Under the pieces are notes generated by a model. It made no database searches and was not told where the DNA came from. It saw nothing but the letters and a program-made list of their open reading frames with translations. Both the position numbers and the translations under genes were made by a program. Below are positions 1 through 7,338 of a stretch of 34,773 nt of DNA, one piece after another. The stretch spans positions 1-34,773 of the forward strand of contig NZ_PXYL01000032.1 of NCBI RefSeq assembly GCF_003012705.1. Direction: 5' to 3'. Numbering within the stretch: the stretch's first letter is position 1; every line of letters begins with the position of its first letter. The stretch comes from Pseudaminobacter soli (ex Li et al. 2025) (GTDB lineage: Bacteria; Pseudomonadota; Alphaproteobacteria; Rhizobiales; Rhizobiaceae).

Positions 1-57
1 ATCAACCTGGCGCAGCTTCGCGACGATCTCTTCGGGCTTGTGCTTCTTCTGGGGCAT
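1..57 (-). CDS. IS3-family transposase OrfA, N-terminus only (runs off the window)
   Basis: Reading leftward from the ATG at 57-55 gives MPQKKHKPEEIVAKLRQVD. This is the characteristic beginning of OrfA, the helix-turn-helix subunit of IS3-family transposases that is joined to OrfB by programmed frameshifting. Only 19 residues lie in the window; the rest of OrfA and all of OrfB are to the left. The upstream stretch ends in a C/G-rich terminus typical of these elements. The family call rests on this short but distinctive N-terminus. Confidence 0.8.
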   Translation of the reverse strand, partial: MPQKKHKPEEIVAKLRQVD

Positions 58-123
58 TCCAATGTCCTCTCCAACGGCTCACGAGCCTACTTCAGGGAGG
101 ACCACTTTTCAGGGGGCAGACCA
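1..123 (-). mobile_element. End of an IS3-family insertion sequence
   Basis: The orfA start is followed, moving right, by about 65 bases of leader. On the minus strand this ends at about 123 with TGGTCTGCCCCCTGAAAAG, which has the TG...CTGCCCCCTGAAA form of terminal inverted repeats in this IS3 subgroup. The exact border (about 119-123) is inferred, because the other end and the target duplication are outside the window. Confidence 0.7.
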
Positions 124-237
124 AGCGGTGATATTGCAAGCTTTACCAGGGACCCGATCTGGGCGGAGTTGTCAGAGCACATTGGCGCCGGAGCCATCAC
201 CCCTACGTCCGACGAGTGGCAGTGGTCGGGGTTCTGA
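124..237 (+). pseudogene. Possible C-terminal scrap of a gene cut by the IS
   Basis: Directly after the IS border an open frame runs to the TGA at 235-237, encoding about 37 residues that end DPIWAELSEHIGAGAITP and then TSDEWQWSGF. The composition is protein-like, with alternating acidic and aromatic residues, but I do not recognise the family. It could be the tail of a gene interrupted by the IS insertion, or chance. No start is visible because the frame enters from the IS. Confidence 0.25.
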
Positions 238-328
238 TCGAGACCGGATTGCCTGGCGCCTAGGGTGCTGAAGCATCGACGTTGATTGACCATTTAGCCG
301 GCTATCGGGTCCAAACGGAATTCAGGTA

Positions 329-520
329 ATGAAGCTTCCAAAGCAAGTGAAACCCCCAGCTATCTCAAGGCGCACGCGCCCGAGGGCGCTCGATCGCTAG
401 CGGAGAATCGTGCGCCGGTAGTCCTGACGGTGCATGCGGGAGGCGAAGGGGATGCTTCAAGATGTTGCCCTTATGAGGAAACTCAAGAGACGTTGGCGCT
501 ACTGAAGGTGTTGGCGCTCA
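329..520 (+). pseudogene. Phd/YefM-type antitoxin, broken by frameshifts
   Basis: Three frames read in turn rebuild one antitoxin. The ATG at 329 gives MKLPKQVKP. The next frame gives SYLKAHAPEG, then LAENRAPVVLTV. A third segment gives MLQDVAL, and a fourth YEETQETLALLKVLALTQR, ending near 515. This order (VKP-SYLKAHA, a RAPVV strand, LQDV, then YEETQETLALLK) is the layout of Phd/YefM-family antitoxins, which normally neutralise and autoregulate a toxin gene just downstream. At least three frame changes are needed, so no functional protein is made. No partner toxin of the RelE/ParE type follows; instead a Fic fragment begins in the opposite orientation. The family call is mine from motif memory. 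Confidence 0.6.
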
Positions 521-559
521 CCCAACGAATCCTGGCGGTTCAAGAACCGCTTTCAAAGC

Positions 560-805
560 GACAAACCACAAATGCGCGACGGCAGCCTTCACGATAGGAT
601 CAATTTTGGTCGGCGCGTTAAACCACTCGAGAAAGGCAGACATCTCAGCTTCCAACCGATCGGCCGGCGGGGCAACATAGTGCACCTTCTCGTGGCCGAA
701 AGAGCCAGAAACGACTTGCATCTGCTCGCCTGAATCGTCACGCCACGCGCCCACTCGCAGCTTCTGGCCCGTGCCCGGTCGGAAAGAGGGAGCGGAGATT
801 GGCAT
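560..805 (-). pseudogene. Fic-family protein, internal fragment
   Basis: The minus frame from 805 to about 560 encodes roughly 80 residues containing LRVGAWRDDSGEQMQVVSG, then HEKVHYVAPPADRLEAEM, SAFLEWFN and IDPIVKAAVAHLWFV. This is the central part of a Fic (AMPylating or related nucleotide-transferring) protein of the DUF4172-associated type. Homology stops exactly before the catalytic HPFxDGNGR motif; the frame continues with unrelated residues to a stop at 518. The N-terminal DUF4172 region is also missing. The gene is therefore dead at both ends, although an ATG at 803-805 opens the fragment. The neighbour at its 3' end is the antitoxin relic on the other strand. Confidence 0.7.
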
Positions 806-809
806 GCAT

Positions 810-858
810 ATTCTCCGCATATGTGCGGAGAATAGCTGGCATATTATCCGCACGTGCG
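810..858. promoter_or_regulatory. Palindromic operator-like repeats
   Basis: A perfect inverted repeat has arms ATTCTCCGCA (810-819) and TGCGGAGAAT (824-833) around a four-base spacer. A further half-site, ATTATCCGCA, lies at 843-852, and the ten bases 849-858 are themselves palindromic (CGCACGTGCG). Three related half-sites in 50 bases look like a repressor operator. They sit immediately upstream of the Fic fragment's first ATG, so the site may have regulated that gene or a lost neighbour. No binding protein is identifiable. Confidence 0.5.
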
Positions 859-961
859 CCTGACGCCGAGCCGGCGCTCCTTCGAGCTTAACGTAACGTC
901 AGGACCATGGGCTGGCACGATAGGCATCGCGGCCAAGTGCTCTCAACCGCGATGTGATTGT

Positions 962-1320
962 TCACAAAGATGCGGTGGCAGGTAGACCATGTGCAAGCCA
1001 TCGGTCCGCCAGATGCCGCTCGCCTCGCCGACATCGATTGAGACCGTGGGCTCCATGTCCTTCCGCCCAGGCGGCGTGGGGCTGTGCCGCGACGGACGAG
1101 GACTGCTCCTTGTAGCGCAGTTCGGTATAGGCTTTGCGGTTGTCTTCGAGAATGCGCTGCATGCCAAATTTGACCGCTATCTCATGCGTGAAGCCAAAGG
1201 GCTCGCCTCAGTAGAGCGTGCCATAAATGATACCGATGGCCGGGCTGACGACGATGCGGTACTTCGCCGAGTCCAGAAGGTCTTTCACCGGCCATTGCGT
1301 TCTGCGCGAAACTGGAATAG
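962..1320 (-). pseudogene. Unrecognised broken gene
   Basis: On the minus strand the frame from about 1320 reads WPVKDLLDSAKYRIVVSPA, then IGIIYGTLY, hits a stop at about 1210, and continues in the same frame as GEPFGFTHEIAVKFGMQ and RILEDNRKAYTELRYKEQSS. After that, coding character moves to another frame (EPTVSIDVGEASGIWRTDG, then LHMVYLPPHL). The residues look like a real conserved protein with an in-frame stop and one frameshift, but I cannot name the family. It lies just upstream of, and divergent from, the methylated-amine locus. Confidence 0.35.
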
Positions 1321-1326
1321 CGTTGC

Positions 1327-1359
1327 TTGACATTTGTTCAACAAGGCCATTCCGGAATG
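1327..1359 (+). promoter_or_regulatory. Promoter/operator region of the flavoprotein-mttB operon
   Basis: TTGACA (1327-1332) is a perfect -35 hexamer. It is followed by the 11-base palindrome TTGTTCAACAA (1334-1344) and by CATTCCGGAATG (1348-1359), a 12-base palindrome that contains the ATG at 1357. No convincing -10 hexamer is seen at the expected distance. The segment TTCAACAAGG (1338-1347) recurs upstream of the CocE-like gene at the other end of the locus. The palindromes are plausible sites for the TetR regulator encoded in the locus; that is inference. Confidence 0.4.
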
Positions 1360-3492
1360 CCGATGGGCTGTAACCCTCGATACGAGATACTGTTCGAGCC
1401 GGTTCGGATAGGGCCAGTCACCGCTCCCAATCGTTTCTACCAGACGCCGCATGCGACCGGCATGGGGCATCTCAAGCCGCAAAGCAGTGCCGCCCTGCGT
1501 TCCGTAAAGGCCGAGGGGGGATGGGGCGTCGTTTCGACGGAATACTGCTCGATACATCCGAGTTCCGACGATTCGCCGTTTGGCTTCTTGTCGTTATGGG
1601 ACGAGGACGACATTCGTGACCTTGCCCACACAGCGGACGCCATTCACGCGCATGGCAGCCTGGCGGCCGTTGAACTCTGGCACGGCGGCGCACACGCCAA
1701 TAACCGGCTCACGCGCGAGCCTATGATCGCGCCTTCGGCACAACCGCCCAAATTCGTTCAACCCGGCGGGGCGCGCGCGATGGACCGGCAGGATATTCGA
1801 GAATTCCGCCGCTGGCAGCGCGAAGCGGCAATCCGCGCGAAACAGGCCGGATTCGACATAGTCTATTGCTATGCGGGACACGACTATCTGCCGTTCCAGT
1901 TCCTGTCGGGACGCACTAACCGCCGTACAGACGAATATGGAGGTTCTCTCGAGAACCGTGCGCGGTTGCTGCGCGAGATGATCGAGGACACGAAGGACAC
2001 GGTGGGCGCGACATGCGCGGTCGCAGTTCGGCTCGCGGTCGATGAACTGCACGGACCTTTCGGCATCACCTCGCAAGGCGAGGGCCGCGAAATTATCGAG
2101 ATGCTGGCCGAACTGCCAGATCTCTGGGACGTCAATGTCGCAGGCGCGCTCGGCAACGATTCCAAATCGTCGCGCTTCAGTCTGGAAGGCTATCAGGAGG
2201 AACATGTCGCCTTCGTGAAGACGGTGACAACAAAGCCGGTCGTCAGCGTCGGGCGCTTTACCTCTCCAGATACGATGGTCGGCCAGATCAGGCGCGGTAT
2301 TCAAGATTTCATCGGCGCGGCCCGCCCCTCGATCGCCGACCCCTTCTTGCCGAAAAAGATACTTGAGGGGCGCGAGGATGAAATCCGCGAGTGCATTGGC
2401 TGCAACATCTGTCGCTCCGCCAACAACGAGGCTGTGCCGCTGCGTTGCACCCAGAACCCGACGATTGGGGAGGAGTGGCGGCGCGGCTGGCACCCGGAAC
2501 GGCTGGCGCGGAAGGGTTCGGAAGCGAGGGTTCTAGTTGTTGGCGGCGGTCCGGCGGGACTAGAATGCGCGAAAACGCTCGGCCAGCGCGGCTACGGCGT
2601 GCTCCTGGCAGAGGCCGGCAATGTGCTTGGCGGCCGCGTCTCGCGGGAAGCGACGCTGCCGGGGCTCGGCGCATGGGCGCGGGTGCGCGACCATCGCCTT
2701 CACATGCTGGGCAAACACGATACCGTCGAGATTTATCGCAGCAGCCGGCTCGGCGCTGAGGATGTTCTGTCCCTCGGCGTCGACCATGTGGTACTTGCGA
2801 CTGGTAGCACTTGGCGGCGTGATGGCGTTGGGTCCAGTGTCGAGGTACCTGCTGAAATTGCCGGTTGTCCGTCGATCCTGACGCCGGACGATATATTCGC
2901 CGGCGCGGCGGTCGCGGGGCCAGTGTTGGTTTATGACGACGAGCACTATTTCATGGGCGGTGCTCTGGCAGAGAAATTCCGCCTCGCCGGTCATGACGTC
3001 GCAATCGCTACGCCGTTGCCTGTGGTATCGAGCTGGACGCAGATGACCGACGAGCAGTTTTTCGTCCAGAAGCGGTTGATGGATAGCGGTGTCGATGTGC
3101 TCCTGTCGCGGAGCCTGTTGTCAGCTTCGGAAGGCGTTGCCGAGTTCGCCTGCGCCTACACCGGTAGGATCACGCGCCGCGACTTCGGCACACTGGTTCT
3201 GGTGACCGGACGCCTCGCCGAGCAGGCATTGTTCGATGAGCTTTCAATGGCGATAGAAAGCGCACGTGGCGGCGGCTTGCGGTCGATCACGCGGATCGGC
3301 GACTGTCTAGCGCCATCCTCAATCGCCGATGCCGTGCATTCGGGTCACAAGTTCGCCCGCCAGCTTGACCTGCCGGCAGAGGCCGCGGTGCCGCTGCGCG
3401 AGCGGCCATTCCTGCCTTCAGGAGACAGATCATGGAACGCAGTTCGGCACGTCGTAGACCCGGTCGCCCGCAGCGCGAAATCGGTACCATAG
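1357..3492 (+). CDS. TMADH-like FMN/FAD/[4Fe-4S] oxidoreductase (Old Yellow Enzyme family)
   Basis: This is a multidomain flavoprotein of the trimethylamine/dimethylamine dehydrogenase and FadH-like group, which oxidatively removes N-methyl groups or reduces enoyl bonds. About 711 residues, the usual length. An N-terminal Old Yellow Enzyme barrel carries NRFYQTPHATGMG, STEYCSIHP and ARPSIADPF. An iron-sulphur motif CIGCNIC (about 346-352) is followed by RCTQNP. A dinucleotide fold starts at VLVVGGGPAG (about 393). TMADH carries a cysteine in its PHC motif that binds FMN covalently; here the position is alanine (about residue 33), so FMN should be non-covalent. The start is uncertain: ATG 1357 has AAGG ten bases upstream, ATG 1363 is also possible, and an upstream TTG at 1327 coincides with the -35-like box. 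The gene overlaps mttB by 61 bases, which points to a joint demethylation role. Confidence 0.85.
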   Translation: MPMGCNPRYEILFEPVRIGPVTAPNRFYQTPHATGMGHLKPQSSAALRSVKAEGGWGVVSTEYCSIHPSSDDSPFGFLSLWDEDDIRDLAHTADAIHAHGSLAAVELWHGGAHANNRLTREPMIAPSAQPPKFVQPGGARAMDRQDIREFRRWQREAAIRAKQAGFDIVYCYAGHDYLPFQFLSGRTNRRTDEYGGSLENRARLLREMIEDTKDTVGATCAVAVRLAVDELHGPFGITSQGEGREIIEMLAELPDLWDVNVAGALGNDSKSSRFSLEGYQEEHVAFVKTVTTKPVVSVGRFTSPDTMVGQIRRGIQDFIGAARPSIADPFLPKKILEGREDEIRECIGCNICRSANNEAVPLRCTQNPTIGEEWRRGWHPERLARKGSEARVLVVGGGPAGLECAKTLGQRGYGVLLAEAGNVLGGRVSREATLPGLGAWARVRDHRLHMLGKHDTVEIYRSSRLGAEDVLSLGVDHVVLATGSTWRRDGVGSSVEVPAEIAGCPSILTPDDIFAGAAVAGPVLVYDDEHYFMGGALAEKFRLAGHDVAIATPLPVVSSWTQMTDEQFFVQKRLMDSGVDVLLSRSLLSASEGVAEFACAYTGRITRRDFGTLVLVTGRLAEQALFDELSMAIESARGGGLRSITRIGDCLAPSSIADAVHSGHKFARQLDLPAEAAVPLRERPFLPSGDRSWNAVRHVVDPVARSAKSVP

Positions 3493-4970
3493 CCCAGCGT
3501 CCGTGGAAACAACTGACGCGGCCCTACGCTCAAATCGAGATTCTATCAGCCGATCAGGTTCAAATGATCCACGAGATGGGCCTGACCATCCTCGAAGAGA
3601 TCGGAATGCGCGTGCTTAAGCCGGAGGCGCGCCAGCTCTATCGCGCGGCGGGTGCCGAGGTTGACGAGAGCGAGATGCGGGTGCGCTTCGACCGCTCGAT
3701 GATCATGGAGCGCATCGCCACAGTCCCGTCCTCCTTCGAGCTACGCGCCAGAAATCCAGAGAAAAACGTCAAGATCGGTGGGCGGCACTGCATCCTCTCC
3801 TCGGTCGGCGGGCCGGCCTATGTCATGGACAATGACCGCGGTCGTCGTCCCGGCACCTACGCGGAAATGTGCGACTACCTCAAGCTCATCCAGTCGTTCA
3901 ACGTGTTGCATCAGGAGGGCGGGGGGCCGTTCGAGCCGCTCGATCTGCACCAGAACACGCGCCATCTAGACCTGTACTACGCCGAGATCACGCTGCTCGA
4001 CAAGAACTGGCAGCCGCAGACGCTCGGCCGGGGAAGGGCTATCGACGCGTTGGAGATGGTAGCCATCTCACTCGGCACGACGCGCGAAAAACTCGTAGAG
4101 GAAATGCCGGTGTTCACCGGCATCATCAATACCAATTCGCCGCTGCAGCTTGATGACCCAATGGCTGAAGGCTTGATCACCCTGGCCCAGCATGGCCAGG
4201 TCAATGTCATTACCCCCTTCACGCTCGCCGGGGCCATGAGCCCAGTAACGCTCGCCGGCGCATTGGCGCAGCAGCATGCCGAGGCGTTGGCCGGCATAGC
4301 GCTGACGCAGATCGTGCGGCCCGGTGTACCGGTTATGTATGGCGGTTTCACTTCAAACGTCGACATGAAGACCGGTGCGCCTGCCTTCGGCACCCCGGAA
4401 TATACGCAAGCGGCTCAGATCACCGGCCAGCTTTGCCGCCTGATCGGCGTTCCTTTCCGCTCCAGCAACGTAACCGCCGCCAATTCGGTCGACGCGCAGG
4501 CGGCTTACGAGAGTGCCATGTCGCTATGGGGGTGCCTGATGGGCGGCGCCAACTTGGTGCTGCACGCCGCCGGTTGGCTGGGCGGCGGGCTGACCGCATC
4601 ATTTGAGAAGCTGGTCATCGATGCCGAGATGCTGCAGATGATGGCGGCCTATTTCGACCCGCCGGCGGTCGACATTGATACATTGGCGCTCGAAGCGGTG
4701 CGCGAGGTCGGTCCGGCTGGGCACTTCTTCGGCGCAGCGCACACGATGCAGCGCTATGAGCGTGCATTCTATTCACCGCTGGTGTCGAACTGGGACAACT
4801 ACGACACCTGGATGGAGCGCGGCCAGGTGACTGCGCGTGAGCGTGCCAATGTCATCTGGAAGCGCATGGTCGCCGAGTACGAACAACCGCCAATCGACCC
4901 CGGCATTGATGAGGCGCTGAGAGATTACATGGACCGTCGCAAGCGCGAGGGCGGCTCACCGCTCAATTGA
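3432..4970 (+). CDS. MttB-family trimethylamine/betaine methyltransferase, non-pyrrolysine type
   Basis: A 512-residue member of the MttB superfamily. Characterised members transfer a methyl group from trimethylamine or, in non-pyrrolysine homologues such as MtgB, from a quaternary amine such as glycine betaine to a corrinoid protein. Family-typical segments include EMGLTILEEIGMRV near the N-terminus, GGPAYVMDNDRGRRPGTY, and GGANLVLHAAGWLGGGL near residue 375. No in-frame amber codon is present, so pyrrolysine is not used. The basic R/P-rich N-terminal stretch is common in alphaproteobacterial copies. The start lies inside the preceding gene but is supported by AGGAGA seven bases upstream. 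No corrinoid protein or reactivase is encoded in the window, so the methyl acceptor is unknown. The substrate cannot be read from sequence. Confidence 0.88.
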   Translation: MERSSARRRPGRPQREIGTIAQRPWKQLTRPYAQIEILSADQVQMIHEMGLTILEEIGMRVLKPEARQLYRAAGAEVDESEMRVRFDRSMIMERIATVPSSFELRARNPEKNVKIGGRHCILSSVGGPAYVMDNDRGRRPGTYAEMCDYLKLIQSFNVLHQEGGGPFEPLDLHQNTRHLDLYYAEITLLDKNWQPQTLGRGRAIDALEMVAISLGTTREKLVEEMPVFTGIINTNSPLQLDDPMAEGLITLAQHGQVNVITPFTLAGAMSPVTLAGALAQQHAEALAGIALTQIVRPGVPVMYGGFTSNVDMKTGAPAFGTPEYTQAAQITGQLCRLIGVPFRSSNVTAANSVDAQAAYESAMSLWGCLMGGANLVLHAAGWLGGGLTASFEKLVIDAEMLQMMAAYFDPPAVDIDTLALEAVREVGPAGHFFGAAHTMQRYERAFYSPLVSNWDNYDTWMERGQVTARERANVIWKRMVAEYEQPPIDPGIDEALRDYMDRRKREGGSPLN

Positions 4971-4981
4971 CCGGTTCTTGC

Positions 4982-5662
4982 TCACGCGTCGCGCAATGGT
5001 CCTACCTGCACTTCGAGCATCTCAAACCCTGCGGCCTCGGCAGCCTCAGGTGTGATGATCGTCTCGTCGAGAGACCACTCCAGCCAAAGCCCATCGACCA
5101 GCGCGATGAAGTTGCGGGCAAGTGCCCGGGCATCGACCTTTCGACCGCGCTGCGTGGCGACGGCTTCGATCTCCTCGGCGAGTTCGGCCCTGTAGGTGTC
5201 ATAGAGCTCGCGATGCGCGGCCTGAAGGCGTGGATTGACCGCGATTTCACCCCATAGCGACAACCAGACCAGCAAATTGTCACGGCTGAAGTAGTCGGGT
5301 GAAAAGTTGGACTTCACCAGCGCATGAAGCGAAGCTTCAGGCGACCAGCCGGACTCTTCTGCTCGTCGACGCTTGGCCTCCGCTACCTGTGCATTCACCG
5401 TCGCATAGAGCGAAGATTTGTAAACTTCCACCAGAAGTCCGTCGCGACCGTCGAAGTGATGGTTGATCAGTCCGCGCGAGACGTTAGCTTCGCTGCAAAT
5501 ACGGTCGATCGTGAACGCGCCGATGCCGCCACGCGAGAGACAGCGCGTTGCGGCTTCGATCAGCATTGCGCGGCGTACGTCGGCCTGTTCACGGCTGAAG
5601 CGCGGCTTGGGTTTCTTTGCACTGCGCTTTTGCTTGGCGGTTGCGGTCTCATTGTCTGTCAT
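4982..5662 (-). CDS. TetR-family regulator, BetI-like
   Basis: A 226-residue one-component repressor. After a Lys-rich N-terminal tail (about 1-25), a TetR DNA-binding domain spans about 28-80 with IGAFTIDRICSEANVSRGLI and NHHFDGRDGLL, the NHHF recognition region of BetI-type proteins. The C-terminal ligand domain (FSRDNLLVWLSLWGE, then LARNFIALVDGLWLEWSL) matches the BetI-like group that senses choline, betaine or related molecules. The gene is the last of the minus-strand run and converges on mttB with 11 bases between stop codons. It most likely controls both arms of the locus in response to the imported amine; binding to the shared TTCAACAAGG element or to the dyad before its own start is inference. 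Confidence 0.85.
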   Translation of the reverse strand: MTDNETATAKQKRSAKKPKPRFSREQADVRRAMLIEAATRCLSRGGIGAFTIDRICSEANVSRGLINHHFDGRDGLLVEVYKSSLYATVNAQVAEAKRRRAEESGWSPEASLHALVKSNFSPDYFSRDNLLVWLSLWGEIAVNPRLQAAHRELYDTYRAELAEEIEAVATQRGRKVDARALARNFIALVDGLWLEWSLDETIITPEAAEAAGFEMLEVQVGPLRDA

Positions 5663-5675
5663 CGAGTCTGGTTAC

Positions 5676-5709
5676 AGCCTTTCCCGCCTTGATCGAAAGA
5701 GGAAAGGCT
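5676..5709. promoter_or_regulatory. Dyad between the solute-binding-protein gene and tetR
   Basis: Nine-base arms AGCCTTTCC (5676-5684) and GGAAAGGCT (5701-5709) are exact reverse complements with a 16-base spacer, ending 14 bases before the tetR start. With no T-run it is a poor terminator. It could be an autoregulatory operator, or a hairpin that lowers readthrough from the transport operon into tetR. Confidence 0.4.
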
Positions 5710-5774
5710 CCAACCCTCCTGCTATTCCGGTAGGCGTCTAGTCTGTTATGCCCTAACTGTCCACGCGGTGCCGA

Positions 5775-7337
5775 TTACGCCTTCTTCTTGAACAGGACCG
5801 GATTGGGGTGGCCATCCGGGTAGATGACCGGTTCGAGGCCCGTTCTGTGAATGGCGACGAGCGGCTGGTGGCAGATGAACATGAAGCAGCCGGATTGTTC
5901 CATCAAGTCTTCCATTCGGTTTGAAAGTTCGATGCGCTTGGCCGGATCCATCTCTGCCACGAGATCCTCATAGGCGGCCTCGTACTCGGGGCTGTCAAAG
6001 CCGGACCAGTTGTATGCGCCGATCTGGTCCGGCCGGAACCAGACGAGGTTTTCGGACGGGTCGACGCCGCCGGCAAAGTCCATAAGCGCGAGGTCGATGT
6101 TCTTGTAGCCGTCGCCTTGGGTCTTGTCGCCGACGCCCCAGAATGCCGCCTCGTCATAGGGTTGGATCTCGACCTTGATGCCGGCTTGTTCGAGGCTTGC
6201 CTGTATGATCTGAGCGGTGGCGGTGCGGATCGAATCGTTCATAACCGTTAAGGTCAACGTCAAGTCGTTGACGCCGGCCTCGGCGAGCAGCGCGGCGGAT
6301 TTTTCGTAGTCCGCGCCCTCAATGAGGTTTTTAGCTCGCGCGAATTTGCTGCCAGGCTGAACAACACCCGTGGAGCGCGGAACAAGGTCGTCATAGACGC
6401 CGATCAGGATCTGGCCAACATCGACGCCGTACTGCACCGCCTGGCGCACTTTGATGTCCTGCAGGCGTGGGCTCAGCATGTTGATGGTGAGCCAGACATA
6501 GCGCGTCGACTGCGCCTCGATAACGGCGGTGTCGGCGGGGGGGCTGACCTTGACCGCCTTGGTCGCTGAGGTCGCGATCTTGGTGTAGTCGAATGCATCG
6601 GCCTCATAAGCAAGTTGCGCCGCCTGATCGTCGGAGACGATATAGATTTCGACCTTGCCGAACTCCGGCCTCGGCCCCGGCCAGTTGGGATTGGTGGTAA
6701 GCGTCACCTTCTGCTTCTGCTGCCAGTCGGCGAAAATATAGGGGCCGCAAGTTGCGGGCGGCTCGGTGGTGAACTTACCGCCGGCTTTTTCCATGCCTAC
6801 TCGGCTAAGGATGTGGCCGCCGTAGTAAGGCAAGGAGACCACGAAGAGCGGCTGGTAGGGGCTTTTCAGATGAATGATGCCGTTTCGCGCGTCAACGGCC
6901 TCGATATGGTCAAGCTGCTCGAACTGGTAGGCCCAGGGCGAACCGAGGTCTGGATGGGCAATGCGCTCGTAGGAGAATTTTACGTCGTCGGCAGTGACGG
7001 CGCCAAAGCCGTTGGACCATTTCAGCCCATCGATCAGGGTAAAGGCGATGGTCTTTGGGTCCTTTTGTTCAAGCTTCTCCGCGCCCCAGGGCGCCCAGGG
7101 AGAGCCTTCTCGAAGGTCGCCGAACCGGTTCAGCGTCACATAGATGCCACGCATGATGACGTCTTCAATGCCGCCATTCATGAAAGCCGGGTCGAGCGTC
7201 TGCAAATCGCCTTCCATGCGGATGCGCAGCGTGTCGCCATCCGCTGACCAGGCAAAGCCGGGCCGCATCATCAACCCGGCACCGAGCGCCCCCGCGGCCT
7301 TGAGAAATTTACGTCTGTCGATGTTCCATCCTGTCAT
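5775..7337 (-). CDS. ABC transporter substrate-binding protein, family 5, Tat-exported
   Basis: A 520-residue periplasmic solute-binding protein of the peptide/opine/nickel class (SBP_bac_5, PF00496). The N-terminus has a Tat signal: RRKFLKAAGALGAGL, then a cleavage region around FAWSADG. The body shows family hallmarks such as TLDPAFMNGG, LKWSNGFGAVTADDVKFSYE, TCGPYIF and a tail that ends NPVLFKKKA. An ATG 144 bases further upstream exists, but the chosen one at 7337 has AAGGGGA just ahead and sits one base after the stop of the ATPase gene, so the two are translationally coupled. It would deliver its ligand to the four downstream-acting transporter subunits. The ligand is inferred to be a methylated-amine conjugate from its neighbours; the family alone does not tell. 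Confidence 0.9.
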   Translation of the reverse strand: MTGWNIDRRKFLKAAGALGAGLMMRPGFAWSADGDTLRIRMEGDLQTLDPAFMNGGIEDVIMRGIYVTLNRFGDLREGSPWAPWGAEKLEQKDPKTIAFTLIDGLKWSNGFGAVTADDVKFSYERIAHPDLGSPWAYQFEQLDHIEAVDARNGIIHLKSPYQPLFVVSLPYYGGHILSRVGMEKAGGKFTTEPPATCGPYIFADWQQKQKVTLTTNPNWPGPRPEFGKVEIYIVSDDQAAQLAYEADAFDYTKIATSATKAVKVSPPADTAVIEAQSTRYVWLTINMLSPRLQDIKVRQAVQYGVDVGQILIGVYDDLVPRSTGVVQPGSKFARAKNLIEGADYEKSAALLAEAGVNDLTLTLTVMNDSIRTATAQIIQASLEQAGIKVEIQPYDEAAFWGVGDKTQGDGYKNIDLALMDFAGGVDPSENLVWFRPDQIGAYNWSGFDSPEYEAAYEDLVAEMDPAKRIELSNRMEDLMEQSGCFMFICHQPLVAIHRTGLEPVIYPDGHPNPVLFKKKA

Positions 7338-7338
7338 G

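Noticed and set aside
1594-2493. 299-residue minus-strand ORF
   Set aside because: It is antisense to the flavoprotein gene, has no ribosome site or family features, and arises from codon bias of the real gene.
3432-4970. Pyrrolysine-containing MttB
   Set aside because: There is no in-frame amber codon and no pyl genes nearby; the gene is of the non-pyrrolysine type.
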